Assembly (NCBI GenBank): GCA_018062165.1
Contig: JAGOSU010000004.1
Location: 1 to 24,639 of the forward strand
Length of the DNA stretch: 24,639 nt
Direction of reading: 5' to 3'
From: Minisyncoccota bacterium
GTDB taxonomy: Bacteria; Patescibacteriota; Minisyncoccia; Phycocordibacterales; Phycocordibacteraceae
The translations under genes and the position numbers were made by a program. A model generated the notes under the pieces. The model saw nothing but the letters and a program-made list of their open reading frames with translations, did no database searches and had not been told where the DNA came from. Each line of letters begins with the position of its first letter. Positions within the stretch are counted from its first letter, which is position 1. Shown piece by piece: positions 1 to 8,024 of the stretch.

Positions 1-2
1 CA

Positions 3-158
3 GGCATCACGAACCTCACGATTGCGTCAGGTATTCCTATTTCCTTCGGCGTCATCACGCCCAACTCACTTGCACAGGCTCGCGTGCGCTCAAAAGGAAA
101 GCACAACAAGGGCGTTGAGGCAGCCATTGCCGCCATGACGTCAGCCCTTCTTCCGTAA
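3..158 (+). CDS. ribH: 6,7-dimethyl-8-ribityllumazine synthase, C-terminal fragment
   Basis: Only the last 51 codons are present; the gene starts outside the window. The reading frame ends at TAA 156-158. The visible peptide contains the run GIPISFGVITPNS, then QARVRSKGKHNKGVEAA, which matches the conserved end of lumazine synthase (a G-[IV]-P-[IV]-x-F-G-V-[IL]-T segment, then the Q-A-x-x-R...N-K-G-x-E-A-A helix that contributes the phosphate-binding and catalytic neighbourhood). The enzyme condenses a ribityl-aminouracil with dihydroxybutanone phosphate in the penultimate step of riboflavin synthesis, in the cytoplasm. The segment between the Arg and NKG is one residue shorter than in the E. 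coli protein. The stop overlaps the next ATG as TAATG, so the two genes are probably translationally coupled. Family assignment is by motif only and by a short fragment. Confidence 0.78.
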   Translation, partial: GITNLTIASGIPISFGVITPNSLAQARVRSKGKHNKGVEAAIAAMTSALLP

Positions 159-610
159 TGCCACTTCCCACACGAATGGTAGCTGCCATTGCCGTTGCGA
201 TGCTCTCCGTCGTTGGGCTTGTCTGGTACATGCAGTCGTTGTCGGTAGAGCCTGAGGCGGCACCTATCGTCACAGTTCCAGAGATTACGTTTGAACGTGC
301 TGATACGAATGAAGAGCGCGAACGTGGACTTTCAGGACGCGCTGAGGTTCCTCACAACTATGCAATGCTCTTTGTTTTTGATACACCCGCCCGTTACGGG
401 TTCTGGATGAAAGACATGCGCACCTCTATCGATATTATCTGGCTCGACGAGAATCACGTGGTGACAAAGGTAGATGAGGCTATTCTTCCAAGCACGTTTC
501 CGACCCTCTTCTATCCACCAACCCCAACACGCTTTGTCCTTGAGACGGCAGCAGGGCAGGCGAAGGTGCTCGGATGGATGCCGGGTGTTTCAGTCGCACT
601 GCCACTGTAG
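158..610 (+). CDS. DUF192 family membrane-anchored protein
   Basis: A 150-residue protein. Residues 8-25 form one hydrophobic helix, which looks like an uncleaved signal anchor, so the rest probably lies outside the cytoplasmic membrane. Residues 42-150 match the DUF192 pattern: F-x-x-A-x-T-x-E-E-R-x-x-G-L-S-x-R, then MLFVFDTPARYGFWMKDMR (the family's M-L-F-x-F...F-W-M-K-x-M block), a D-I-I-W-L-D strand, and a C-terminal V-L-E-x-x-A-G block. DUF192 proteins are small beta-rich proteins of unknown biochemical role, often exported. The start ATG overlaps the ribH stop by one base (TAATG), which fixes the start and suggests co-translation. The stop lies only six bases before the -10 region of the RNase P RNA gene. 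Confidence 0.88.
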   Translation: MPLPTRMVAAIAVAMLSVVGLVWYMQSLSVEPEAAPIVTVPEITFERADTNEERERGLSGRAEVPHNYAMLFVFDTPARYGFWMKDMRTSIDIIWLDENHVVTKVDEAILPSTFPTLFYPPTPTRFVLETAAGQAKVLGWMPGVSVALPL

Positions 611-613
611 GCG

Positions 614-622
614 TGCTATAGT
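614..622 (+). promoter_or_regulatory. Extended -10 promoter of the RNase P RNA gene
   Basis: TGCTATAGT, an extended -10 element (TGn plus TATAGT at 617-622), is followed by exactly six bases and then by base 629, the first base of the P1 helix of the RNA. No good -35 is seen. Because the RNA's 5' end can be judged from its own folding, this site calibrates the distance from -10 box to transcription start in this genome as six intervening bases. Confidence 0.75.
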
Positions 623-628
623 CCTCCC

Positions 629-936
629 GGACCGATACAGGCAATCGCTCTGAGTCTCTCAGAGAGGAAAGTCCGAACACAGGCAGCGAAAGCTGCAGGA
701 AGGTAGCGGGTAACGCCCGTCCGCCGCGAGGCGCGAGGTGCGAACAGTGACGTCAACGACGAAAGTCCGCGACATCCTTCGGGATGAACTTCATCGGAAG
801 GTGAAGATGAAACGGCAAAATCCTTACCTCTGTGCAAGGCCGTGCCCCGTAAGGGGAGTGCCGCTTGAGGACATCGGTAACGATGCTCCCAGATAAATGA
901 TTGTCCGCGACAGAATTCGGCTTACCGTATCGATCC
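629..936 (+). ncRNA. rnpB: RNase P RNA (bacterial type)
   Basis: This is the catalytic RNA that removes 5' leaders from pre-tRNAs. Seen directly: the 5' core GAGGAAAGTCCGAACAC near 662-680, the 3' core AGATAAATGATTGTC then ACAGAATTCGGCTTA near 891-925, and the GCAAGGCC segment near 834-841. The ends pair as P1: 629-638 with 927-936, with one mismatch in ten. At about 308 bases it is shorter than the 377-base E. coli RNA; the stretch corresponding to P12-P14 is reduced to two small hairpins (about 774-787 and 789-806). The L15 position, which reads GGT in E. coli and pairs with the tRNA 3' end, reads GGC here (814-816) when aligned on the flanking conserved bases. A strong hairpin follows at 945-973. 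Confidence 0.95.
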
Positions 937-944
937 AACAACAT

Positions 945-973
945 GCGAAACCCGCCCTCGAGGCGGGTTTCGC
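945..973 (+). terminator. Hairpin terminator after rnpB
   Basis: A perfect 12-bp stem, 945-956 (GCGAAACCCGCC) with 962-973, closes a 5-base loop. The stem itself carries a GTTT stretch on its descending arm, but no T run follows, so termination efficiency is uncertain. It separates the RNase P RNA from the next gene. Confidence 0.75.
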
Positions 974-1012
974 CTATCCACGTTGTAAGTGAGGAAACAA
1001 TACTGTCTACGG

Positions 1013-1018
1013 TATACT
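1013..1018 (+). promoter_or_regulatory. Probable -10 box of the O-antigen-ligase-like gene
   Basis: TATACT lies after the rnpB hairpin and 37 bases before the ATG at 1056. No TGn extension or convincing -35 is visible. It would give a leader of about 31 bases, unlike the very short spacing seen at many other genes of the window. Confidence 0.45.
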
Positions 1019-1055
1019 CAAAAGGTATTACCAGGGGTAGTTAGATACATTTACT

Positions 1056-3401
1056 ATGCACGATTCAACAACCGGCACTCGCCGTCTTTCGCTCGATAGC
1101 GCTGCGGCATGGGTTTTGACCGCAACCGCAGTCATTGCCGTTCTTATTTATATTCCATTCAGTTGGGCGCCGTTCGTTCACACGAAGGTGGTGGTGCTCA
1201 CGCTTGGTGCGCTTCTGACGCTTGTACTCTTTGTGCTCGGCACGCTCAAGCGCGGAAGCATTGCGCTACCACACCTTTCGCTTGTCGGAAGTCTTTGGCT
1301 TGTCCCGCTCGCGTATCTTCTGTCCACTCTCTTCTCTGGGACCAACCCTGCAGCTGCCTTCTTCGGCACCGGATTCTCTCCTGACAGCTTCGGCCTCTTT
1401 CTTCTCCTTGCACTGCTTGCAACGCTAGCCTCCTTCGTACTCTCAACGCCTGAATTCCAGAAGCGTTTTGTGAAGGGCGTGGTGCTCGCGTTCCTCCTTC
1501 TCCTTCTTTCGGAAGTTGTATTCCTTGTGGCTGGAAAACTGTTTCCTGCGCTCATCGCTCCGACCGGGAACCTCGTAGGCTCCTTTATTGATCTGGGCTT
1601 CTTGGTGGGTCTTGGGGTGTCGCTTGCCCTCTTGTGGTCACGGTTTCTCGCTACGAACCGCAAGATCGTCTTGTACGTTGCGATTATCCTTGGCCTCATC
1701 GTTCTTGCTCTTGTTAACTCCGTCATTGCGTGGGTCCTCGTGTCTCTTGTCGCGTTCGGCCTCTTTGTGGAGGCAGTAATGCACGCGCAATCGCGTACCG
1801 AAAATGCTGTGCGTCGTCCGCTTGCGCTACCGCTCCTGACGCTTATCGCAGGGTTGCTCTTCATGCTCGGAAGTTCGACGGTAGGCAGCGCGCTCTCAAC
1901 GCTTGCTGGCACTACCTATATTGATGCTCGTCCATCGCTGCAATCAACCTTCCTTGTGGGCACGCACACCTACGCCTCTTCACCACTGTTTGGTACCGGA
2001 CCAGGTACCTTTGGAAGGGAATGGCTCCAGCACCGCGACCGCTCAATTAATGACAGCATCTTCTGGAGCGTTGATTTCACCTCTGGCATTGGGCACGTTC
2101 CAACATCGTTTGTAACCACCGGTGTCATCGGCGTTCTTGCTTGGATTGCCTTCTTCGCACTCTTCCTGTTCTTCGGCCTGCGTTCGCTGCTCATGCGTTT
2201 GCCGACTGAGGCGTGGCCGCGCTTCATTTCGATTGCTTCTTTCACGGGTGCGCTTTATGTGCTCATCCTCGCGGTGGCAGCATTGCCAGGCCCCGTCACA
2301 CTTGGCATAGGGTTCTTGTTGCTCGGTCTCTTTATCGCCTCACGACCTGAGGCTGAGGGACGCACCCTCACGTTCTCGCAGAATCCGCGCATAGGGTTTG
2401 CGTTGGTCTTCGCGCTCACACTGCTGCTTATTGCCTCCCTTGCGTACGGCTATGTGGTGGTCAGTCGTTACGTTGCTGACGTCTCGTACAACCAGGCAGG
2501 CACCGCGCTCTCTGCAGGTACCTATGATGCTGCGCAAAGCGCCGTCACACGTTCGATTGCACTGGCTCCTCAAAGTCGTACGTATCGCCTCGCAGCACTT
2601 ATCGGCTATGCGCGTATGAGTCAGGTGGTGAACAACTCCTCTCTCACTCAGGCCGAAGCGCGTGACCAGTTCCAGACAGCTGTCGGCAGCGCCATCACCT
2701 CTGCACTTCAAGCAACCACACTTGACCAAAACGATTACCAGAACTGGGCAATGCTCGGTAACATCTACGCTAGCTTGGTACCGCTTACCATTGAAGGCGC
2801 GTATGAGAACGCGAAGGGTGCGTACGAGAAGGCAGTAGCACTTGCTCCTACCAACCCAAGCCTGCCGTACGTGCTGGGGCAACTTGAGATTGCTCGCGGC
2901 AACACGGAGGCGGCAGAGGCGTACCTTATCGAAGCCATTAACCTCAAGCGCGATTACACGCAGGCAATCTTGCTCTTCGCGCAGACGGAAGTAACAAGCG
3001 GCAAAACAGCGCAGGCGCTCCAAGCAGCTGAAGCGGCAGCGTACTTTGCTCCAAACGACCCGGGAGTGCTCTTGCAGGTCGGACTTCTACGCTCAGCTGC
3101 TGGCGACACCGCGGGCGCTATACAGGCCCTTGCACGCGCGTCTGAGATTAACCCGCAGTTCGCTAACGCACGGTTCTTCCTCGGCGTTATGTACGCCATC
3201 TCGGGAGACTACGAGAAGGCCATTGCTGAGATTAGTACTGTTGCAAGCTTCTCTCCGGAGAACGCTACGGCAGTTGCAGCGGACCTCGAGACCTTACAGC
3301 AGGGAAAGAATCCGTTCCCGACGTCGAGGCTCGCTGCCTTCGGCATCCCGTACGCTCCATTGGCTGAACCACGTCCCGCAGGAGTCGTTCCGGCGCAGTA
3401 G
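1056..3401 (+). CDS. O-antigen ligase/Wzy-like membrane protein with C-terminal TPR repeats
   Basis: A 781-residue protein. Residues about 16-465 hold some ten to twelve hydrophobic segments. Residues about 300-360 resemble the Wzy/O-antigen ligase core: an SSPLFGTGPGTFGREW loop followed by an extracytoplasmic stretch and the HVPTSFVTTGVIGVL helix start. Residues about 475-745 are alpha-helical tetratricopeptide-like units (for example EKAVALAPTNPSLPYVLGQL and GDYEKAIAEISTVASFSPEN). The protein ends in a short Pro/Ala-rich tail. Members of the family join or polymerise surface polysaccharide chains on lipid carriers; the TPR half may dock partners. The exact substrate cannot be read from sequence. 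It is followed after nine bases by the lipid II flippase homologue murJ, so a shared role in building the envelope is likely. Confidence 0.82.
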   Translation: MHDSTTGTRRLSLDSAAAWVLTATAVIAVLIYIPFSWAPFVHTKVVVLTLGALLTLVLFVLGTLKRGSIALPHLSLVGSLWLVPLAYLLSTLFSGTNPAAAFFGTGFSPDSFGLFLLLALLATLASFVLSTPEFQKRFVKGVVLAFLLLLLSEVVFLVAGKLFPALIAPTGNLVGSFIDLGFLVGLGVSLALLWSRFLATNRKIVLYVAIILGLIVLALVNSVIAWVLVSLVAFGLFVEAVMHAQSRTENAVRRPLALPLLTLIAGLLFMLGSSTVGSALSTLAGTTYIDARPSLQSTFLVGTHTYASSPLFGTGPGTFGREWLQHRDRSINDSIFWSVDFTSGIGHVPTSFVTTGVIGVLAWIAFFALFLFFGLRSLLMRLPTEAWPRFISIASFTGALYVLILAVAALPGPVTLGIGFLLLGLFIASRPEAEGRTLTFSQNPRIGFALVFALTLLLIASLAYGYVVVSRYVADVSYNQAGTALSAGTYDAAQSAVTRSIALAPQSRTYRLAALIGYARMSQVVNNSSLTQAEARDQFQTAVGSAITSALQATTLDQNDYQNWAMLGNIYASLVPLTIEGAYENAKGAYEKAVALAPTNPSLPYVLGQLEIARGNTEAAEAYLIEAINLKRDYTQAILLFAQTEVTSGKTAQALQAAEAAAYFAPNDPGVLLQVGLLRSAAGDTAGAIQALARASEINPQFANARFFLGVMYAISGDYEKAIAEISTVASFSPENATAVAADLETLQQGKNPFPTSRLAAFGIPYAPLAEPRPAGVVPAQ

Positions 3402-3410
3402 GATACATAG

Positions 3411-5090
3411 ATGGTACAGCGCCTTTTCGGGACCCTCACGGCGCCGATACGCGGTCTTCACCAGGCCGCGTATCTCTTGGCGGGACTCACCTTCGCGTCC
3501 CAGCTTCTAGCGCTTCTTCGTGACCGCATCTTTGCGGGTGCCTTTGGCGCAGGCGAGACCTTGGACCTCTATTACGCGGCCTTCAAGATTCCAGATTTGG
3601 TGTTCGCGCTCGTTGCTTCACTCGTCTCTGCGTATGTAATCATTCCTCGAATCGCCGGGGACAAGGGGGAGAATGTACAGGCACTTCTGTCTCAAGCTAC
3701 CTCCTTCCTTGTCATTGGCGGGGGAGTACTCTGCACGGCGTTGTTCTTTGTAATGCCGCAGGCACTCTTTCTCGCATTCCCGAACTTCGCGGATTCCGCG
3801 CGCGCAGATGAGTTCGTCGCGCTTGCACGACTTCTCCTCATTCAGCCTATCCTGCTTGGACTCTCCGGTATTCTCGCGAGCGTAACACAGGTGCATCGTC
3901 GGTTCTTTTTGTTTGCGCTTTCACCGATTCTCTACAACATCGGCATCATCGTTGGTGCGCTCTTTCTCTATCCCACGATGGGGCTTCCGGGTATCGGTGT
4001 TGGTGTCGTCATCGGAAGTATTGCGCACCTTCTTATTAACGTACCCGTCGTCGTGGGCGCCAAGGTGTTCCCTCGATTTGTCCTCCCGTCCCCAGCAGTG
4101 CTGTTCGGACTCATGAAAGATTCGGTGCCACGCTCGCTCGCTCTTTCGATGGGAGCTGCAACGACGTTTGCGCTTACGGCCCTCGCTGCCTTTACGGGCA
4201 CTGGTGGCATTTCTATTCTCTCTCTTGCAAGCAACCTTGAGGCAGTGCCACTTGCGCTTATTGGTGCGTCCTACGCGACCGCAGCCTTCCCGGTCCTTGC
4301 GAAGGAAATGAATGACGGGCATCTGCAAGCCTTCGCTGCAACGTTAGCAGCTGCGGCGCGCCATCTTATTTTCTGGTCAGCCATTCTTGCCGTCCTGACT
4401 ATCGTGCTTCGAGCGCACATTGTACGTATTGTGCTCGGCACCGGCGCGTTCAACTGGGACGATACTCGCCTTACGGCAGCAGTGTTGGGGTTGCTCGCAC
4501 TCGCACTTGTAGCGCAGTGCATTGTTTTGTTGGCCGCACGTGCGTTTTATGCCGCTGGGCGTTCATGGACGCCGTTTCTCATACAAATCATTGGACTCGT
4601 AATATCGCTTGGCGCTGCCGCAGGTACGCTCGCGCTGGCGCATACGTATCCGTTTGCTCGTGATTTCGTTGAAGCGTTGATGCGTGTTGAGGGAGTGCCG
4701 GGCTCCGACATCCTCTTCATCGCGCTCGGTGCTGCGCTCGGGCAGCTCGTTATGGGGGTACTTGCCGTTGCAACACTGCGTACGGTGGCTCCTGGGGTGG
4801 CTGGCTCGCTTGCACGCCCCATGCTTGAGGGAGCGGGCGCTGCGATTGTTGGTGGTGCGGTTGCGTACGGCGCACTGCTTTTGATGGGCAACATCGCTCC
4901 GCTTTCCACACTCCTCGTCGTGCTTGCGCAGGGCGTTGCGGCTGGTATGGTGGGAGTCGTAGCTGCAGCGGGCGTCCTCTTCCTCCTCGAGAACAAGGAA
5001 TTCAGGGACCTTTGCACGTCCTTCTCCCGCATTATGCTTCCGAAGACCCCGCTCTACAGCCCAACCCTCAATGACCGCACCGATTCGTAA
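3411..5090 (+). CDS. murJ: MurJ-family lipid II flippase
   Basis: A 559-residue polytopic membrane protein of the MurJ/MviN branch of the MOP superfamily, which moves the lipid-linked peptidoglycan precursor across the cytoplasmic membrane. Visible family features are the start LAGLTFASQLLALLRDRIFA (family: S-x-x-L-G-x-x-R-D), the G-A-G-x-x-L-D-x-Y-x-A-A-F-K-I-P-D segment near residues 43-62, and NLEAVPLALIGASYATAAFP near 285, where MurJ proteins have a P-x-x-x-x-G-x-x-x-x-x-A-x-x-P pattern. About fourteen hydrophobic segments are spread over the whole length. The ATG follows the upstream gene by nine bases, with a weak AGGAT seven bases before it. Its last 20 bases overlap the start of lepA in another frame, so the two are probably coupled. 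Length fits the family. Confidence 0.9.
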   Translation: MVQRLFGTLTAPIRGLHQAAYLLAGLTFASQLLALLRDRIFAGAFGAGETLDLYYAAFKIPDLVFALVASLVSAYVIIPRIAGDKGENVQALLSQATSFLVIGGGVLCTALFFVMPQALFLAFPNFADSARADEFVALARLLLIQPILLGLSGILASVTQVHRRFFLFALSPILYNIGIIVGALFLYPTMGLPGIGVGVVIGSIAHLLINVPVVVGAKVFPRFVLPSPAVLFGLMKDSVPRSLALSMGAATTFALTALAAFTGTGGISILSLASNLEAVPLALIGASYATAAFPVLAKEMNDGHLQAFAATLAAAARHLIFWSAILAVLTIVLRAHIVRIVLGTGAFNWDDTRLTAAVLGLLALALVAQCIVLLAARAFYAAGRSWTPFLIQIIGLVISLGAAAGTLALAHTYPFARDFVEALMRVEGVPGSDILFIALGAALGQLVMGVLAVATLRTVAPGVAGSLARPMLEGAGAAIVGGAVAYGALLLMGNIAPLSTLLVVLAQGVAAGMVGVVAAAGVLFLLENKEFRDLCTSFSRIMLPKTPLYSPTLNDRTDS

Positions 5091-6870
5091 CTTTTCCATC
5101 ATTGCCCATATTGACCATGGGAAATCCACCCTGGCTGACCGTATGCTCGAGCGTACGGGTACTATCGAGGCACGTAAGATGCGCAACCAGGTCCTCGATA
5201 AGATGGACCTTGAGCGCGAGCGCGGCATCACCATCAAGATGCAGCCAGCGCGCATGCACTATACGGCCAAGGACGGACAGAAGTATGTCTTCAACCTCAT
5301 CGACACCCCAGGACACATCGACTTCGCCTACGAAGTCTCGCGCGCTCTTACGGCGGTGGAAGGCGTTATTCTCCTTGTAGATTCTACCCAAGGGGTGCAG
5401 GCGCAGACACTCACCACCCTCTCGATGGCGAAGGCTGCCGGCTGCGTCATTATTCCTGCGGTTTCTAAGATTGATTCGCCCTATGCGCGTGTTGATGAGG
5501 TGTCCATTGAGCTTGCAGCGCTTCTTTCGGTTCCTCCCGAGTCCGTGCTCGCCGTTTCAGGTAAGAGTGGGGCAGGAGTGGAAGAACTTCTGGAAGCCAT
5601 CATTGAACGTGTGCCGGCGCCCCGAGCGTCAGAAGCGGACGAGGCACGCGCCACCATCTTCGATTTCTCGTTCTCAACGCATCGTGGCATTGCGGTGTAC
5701 GTTCGTGTGTTTGATGGGAAGCTAAAGAAGGGAGATCTGCTCACGTTCCGTGCTGCTGACAAGAAGTTCACTGCGCTTGAGACCGGTATTTTCATACCTG
5801 ACGAAACACCGTCCGACTCACTCTCCGCAGGAGAGATCGGCTACGTGGTAACGGGAATCAAGGAACCAGGTGTCGTCGCGGTGGGAGACACTATTGCGCT
5901 TGAGCGCGGAACGCTTCCAGCCCTTCCAGGCTTTGCTCGTCCGCGCCCGGTCGTGTGGGCGTCTGTGTATCCTGAAAGCCAAGACGATCTTGCTGACCTC
6001 AAGCAGTCACTTGAGCGTCTGCGACTTTCTGACTCCTCACTTTCATTTGAAGAGGAATCGTCTGGCGTGCTTGGTCGCGGATTCCGTTGTGGGTTCCTTG
6101 GCATGCTCCACCTGGAGATCGTGACGGAACGGTTGAAGCGTGAGTTCTCAATTTCGCTTATCGTCACAATTCCTACCATTGCGTACATTGTTACGACGAA
6201 AGGGAAGCGCGAGACGGTCTATACCCCATCGAAGTTTCCGGCGTACGGAGATATTGAGTTGATTGAAGAACCTTGGGTAAAGGCCATACTCATCACACCA
6301 CCTGATTCGCTCTCAAATCTCATCCAGCTCTTCCATGACCACGAAGGTGTCATTCAGCACACGGAGACCTATAGTGACGGCCGCATCGAACTTTCAGCAG
6401 AGATGCCGCTACGCGAGCTTATGCGTGGCTTCTTTGATCGCGTCAAAAACGCGTCTTCAGGCTATGCATCACTTTCCTACGAGTTCCTCGATGAACGCAT
6501 AGCAGATGTGGTGCGTCTCAACATTCTTGTCGCGGATGAGGAGGTGCCTGCCTTTGCTCGCATCGTCTCGCGCCGCCGGGTGCAGGAGGAAGGAGAGCGC
6601 ATGGTAGAGCGACTTGCGGGCTTACTGCCGCGCCAGCTCCAGGTCACGAAGATACAGGCTGAGGCGCTGGGCCGCATCATCTCCTCAAAGTCTCTTTCTG
6701 CGCTTCGAAAGGACGTCACCGGCTACCTCTATGGAGGCGACGTTACTCGCAAGAAGAAGCTTCTCGAGAAGCAAAAGAAGGGAAAGAAGCACCGCTCTCA
6801 GTTCGAGAAGAACCGCGTCGACATTCCTGAGGAGGTATTCATGAAAATGGTGCAGGAGAGCGAGCGGTAG
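5071..6870 (+). CDS. lepA: Elongation factor 4 (LepA), translational GTPase
   Basis: A 599-residue protein, the usual length. EF4 binds the ribosome with GTP and acts on tRNA position and initiation or stalled complexes. The G1 loop AHIDHGKST (12-20), the switch region DLERERGITIK, and the G3 motif DTPGH (78-82) are intact. The C-terminal LepA-specific domain ends with the family's KKKLLEKQKKGKK and VDIPEEVF blocks. Two guanine-binding motifs differ from consensus: G4 reads SKID (132-135) instead of NKID, and the G5 region reads SGK instead of SAK. The ATG at 5071 lies inside the 3' end of murJ; the sequence M-T-A-P-I-R-N-F-S-I matches the normal LepA start. The next gene begins after 16 bases with its own promoter. 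Confidence 0.97.
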   Translation: MTAPIRNFSIIAHIDHGKSTLADRMLERTGTIEARKMRNQVLDKMDLERERGITIKMQPARMHYTAKDGQKYVFNLIDTPGHIDFAYEVSRALTAVEGVILLVDSTQGVQAQTLTTLSMAKAAGCVIIPAVSKIDSPYARVDEVSIELAALLSVPPESVLAVSGKSGAGVEELLEAIIERVPAPRASEADEARATIFDFSFSTHRGIAVYVRVFDGKLKKGDLLTFRAADKKFTALETGIFIPDETPSDSLSAGEIGYVVTGIKEPGVVAVGDTIALERGTLPALPGFARPRPVVWASVYPESQDDLADLKQSLERLRLSDSSLSFEEESSGVLGRGFRCGFLGMLHLEIVTERLKREFSISLIVTIPTIAYIVTTKGKRETVYTPSKFPAYGDIELIEEPWVKAILITPPDSLSNLIQLFHDHEGVIQHTETYSDGRIELSAEMPLRELMRGFFDRVKNASSGYASLSYEFLDERIADVVRLNILVADEEVPAFARIVSRRRVQEEGERMVERLAGLLPRQLQVTKIQAEALGRIISSKSLSALRKDVTGYLYGGDVTRKKKLLEKQKKGKKHRSQFEKNRVDIPEEVFMKMVQESER

Positions 6871-6871
6871 T

Positions 6872-6880
6872 TGCTATACT
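6872..6880 (+). promoter_or_regulatory. Extended -10 promoter of the FtsB/DivIC-like gene
   Basis: TGCTATACT (-10 box 6875-6880) begins two bases after the lepA stop and lies exactly six bases before the ATG at 6887. With the spacing calibrated at rnpB, the A of the ATG would be the first transcribed base, giving a leaderless mRNA. Confidence 0.7.
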
Positions 6881-6886
6881 GGCGAG

Positions 6887-7240
6887 ATGTCTCGCCGTTC
6901 CCGCATAACTGCCCGCGAAGCGCTCATTCTCGGTGCGCTTTCGCTAGCCCTCGTGTGGCTCCTGTGGCTTCTCTGGGGCATCGTTCATAAGGAAGAGAAG
7001 GCGCGTACGGCCGCTGATGAGGCCAAGGAGGAGCTGACGGCGCTCCAGGTGCGCAAGGAAACACTCGAAGAGAACATTGCGGAGCTCTCTACCTCGCGCG
7101 GAGAGGAGGCCACACTTCGTGAGACGTACGGCGTTGCACGTCCCGGGGAAGAGGTTATTATCGTGGTGCCGGATGACGGCAGGGAGAAGGGACCTCCGTT
7201 GCCGTGGTGGAGGAAGTTTATGGGATGGTTCGGATTGTAA
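6887..7240 (+). CDS. FtsB/DivIC-like septum formation initiator
   Basis: A 117-residue bitopic protein. Residues 1-11 are basic, 12-33 form one membrane helix, 35-75 form a charged coiled coil (EEKARTAADEAKEELTALQ and following heptads), and the segment LRETYGVARPGEEVIIVVP fits the conserved end of the FtsB/DivIC family (E-x-x-A-R-x-x-x-G-x-x-x-P-G-E-x-x-x). Such proteins form the FtsQLB/DivIB-FtsL-DivIC complex that activates septal wall synthesis. The C-terminus ends in a Pro- and Trp-rich tail (PPLPWWRKFMGWFGL). It has its own -10 box, no Shine-Dalgarno site, and its TAA (7238-7240) touches the first base of tRNA-Gly. FtsB and FtsL-like members cannot be told apart with certainty here. Confidence 0.82.
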   Translation: MSRRSRITAREALILGALSLALVWLLWLLWGIVHKEEKARTAADEAKEELTALQVRKETLEENIAELSTSRGEEATLRETYGVARPGEEVIIVVPDDGREKGPPLPWWRKFMGWFGL

Positions 7241-7314
7241 GCGGGATTAGTTTAGTGGCAGGACGATTGCTTCCCAAGCAATAAGCACGAGTTCGATTCT
7301 CGTATCCCGCACCA
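7241..7314 (+). tRNA. tRNA-Gly (anticodon CCC)
   Basis: The acceptor arms GCGGGAT (7241-7247) and ATCCCGC (7304-7310) pair fully. The anticodon stem ATTGC/GCAAT encloses loop TTCCCAA with anticodon CCC, which reads GGG. The T arm is ACGAG-TTCGATT-CTCGT. Discriminator A is at 7311 and CCA is encoded at 7312-7314. There is no gap to the preceding stop codon, and the last A of CCA is the A of the next gene's ATG. No clear promoter lies immediately upstream, so it may be cut from the ftsB-like transcript. Confidence 0.96.
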
Positions 7315-8024
7315 TGATAGACAAAGCGCCATCACCGCAGCCGCATGCTCCCGAAAAGGAGCTGTCATCGGCGTATACGAAACTTATTACGGATTCCGGT
7401 CAGTTAAGACGACTTCTGAAAGGAAGCGACATTGTTACCAACTGGTCACACCGAAAGGAGTATGTGTGGAGTTGGTGGGAGAAGGGGAGGAAGCCTATTG
7501 CAGGAATCATAGACCATCTCACTGATGCCGAGAAGGAAACGGTTTCAGTATTTGATTATGGATGTGCGAATGGATTCCTACTCCGTTCACTTCAGGAATG
7601 GTCGACTCATGAGATAGAGCCGTACGGGTTCGATCTCAAGAAAGAGCGCATTACCGCAGCCCGCGAGCTGTTTCCCACACAGCACAAACAGTTCACTAAT
7701 GACAAGCGCGAGCTACACACGTTCCCCGCATCATTTGATTTTGTGTACTGGAATCTCTGGGATAACTGGAAATTACGTTCAGAAGAACAAATACACCAAC
7801 TGCACGAGCTATTCAATCGCGTAACGCCTGGTGGGTATTTGGTGGTCGGGCTCTATGACCACCGCCAAGCTCAACGGAGAGGGAAGTTAGAGCGACTCGC
7901 TGAACTCGGGTTCATTCCCTCAGGAATCGAAGAGAGTTCGAGCGGGAACGAGACCTTCGCATGGTTTAAGCGTCCCGCACCTCTACCGCCTGAGCCGGAA
8001 ATAGCTGTGGATAACTACAGATGA
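7314..8024 (+). CDS. SAM-dependent methyltransferase, class I fold
   Basis: A 236-residue cytoplasmic protein with a Rossmann methyltransferase core. Motif I reads VFDYGCANGFLL (about 78-89), a form of the glycine-rich SAM loop. Motif II ends in GFDL (about 104-107), and FDFVYWNLWDNW (about 140-151) fills the position of motif IV. A later strand reads GGYLVVGLYD. The substrate cannot be told. The ATG overlaps the 3' A of tRNA-Gly; no other Met codon lies near the start, which supports this start. Its base composition is richer in A/T than the murJ-lepA block, as are the neighbours to about 9675, so this may be an exchanged stretch. The stop TGA forms part of the next promoter (TGATATAAT). Confidence 0.75.
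   Translation: MIDKAPSPQPHAPEKELSSAYTKLITDSGQLRRLLKGSDIVTNWSHRKEYVWSWWEKGRKPIAGIIDHLTDAEKETVSVFDYGCANGFLLRSLQEWSTHEIEPYGFDLKKERITAARELFPTQHKQFTNDKRELHTFPASFDFVYWNLWDNWKLRSEEQIHQLHELFNRVTPGGYLVVGLYDHRQAQRRGKLERLAELGFIPSGIEESSSGNETFAWFKRPAPLPPEPEIAVDNYR

Noticed and set aside
1178..1912. A 244-codon open frame on the minus strand inside the O-antigen-ligase-like gene
   Set aside because: It is antisense to a convincing membrane protein, is rich in Arg, Ser and Thr as expected from a reversed frame, and matches no family.
2340..3023. A 227-codon minus-strand frame inside the TPR region
   Set aside because: Shadow frame of the repeated, GC-rich TPR coding sequence; Cys/Arg-rich without domain logic.
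4563..5255. A 230-codon minus-strand frame across murJ and lepA
   Set aside because: It spans the overlap of two well-supported genes and has shadow-like composition.
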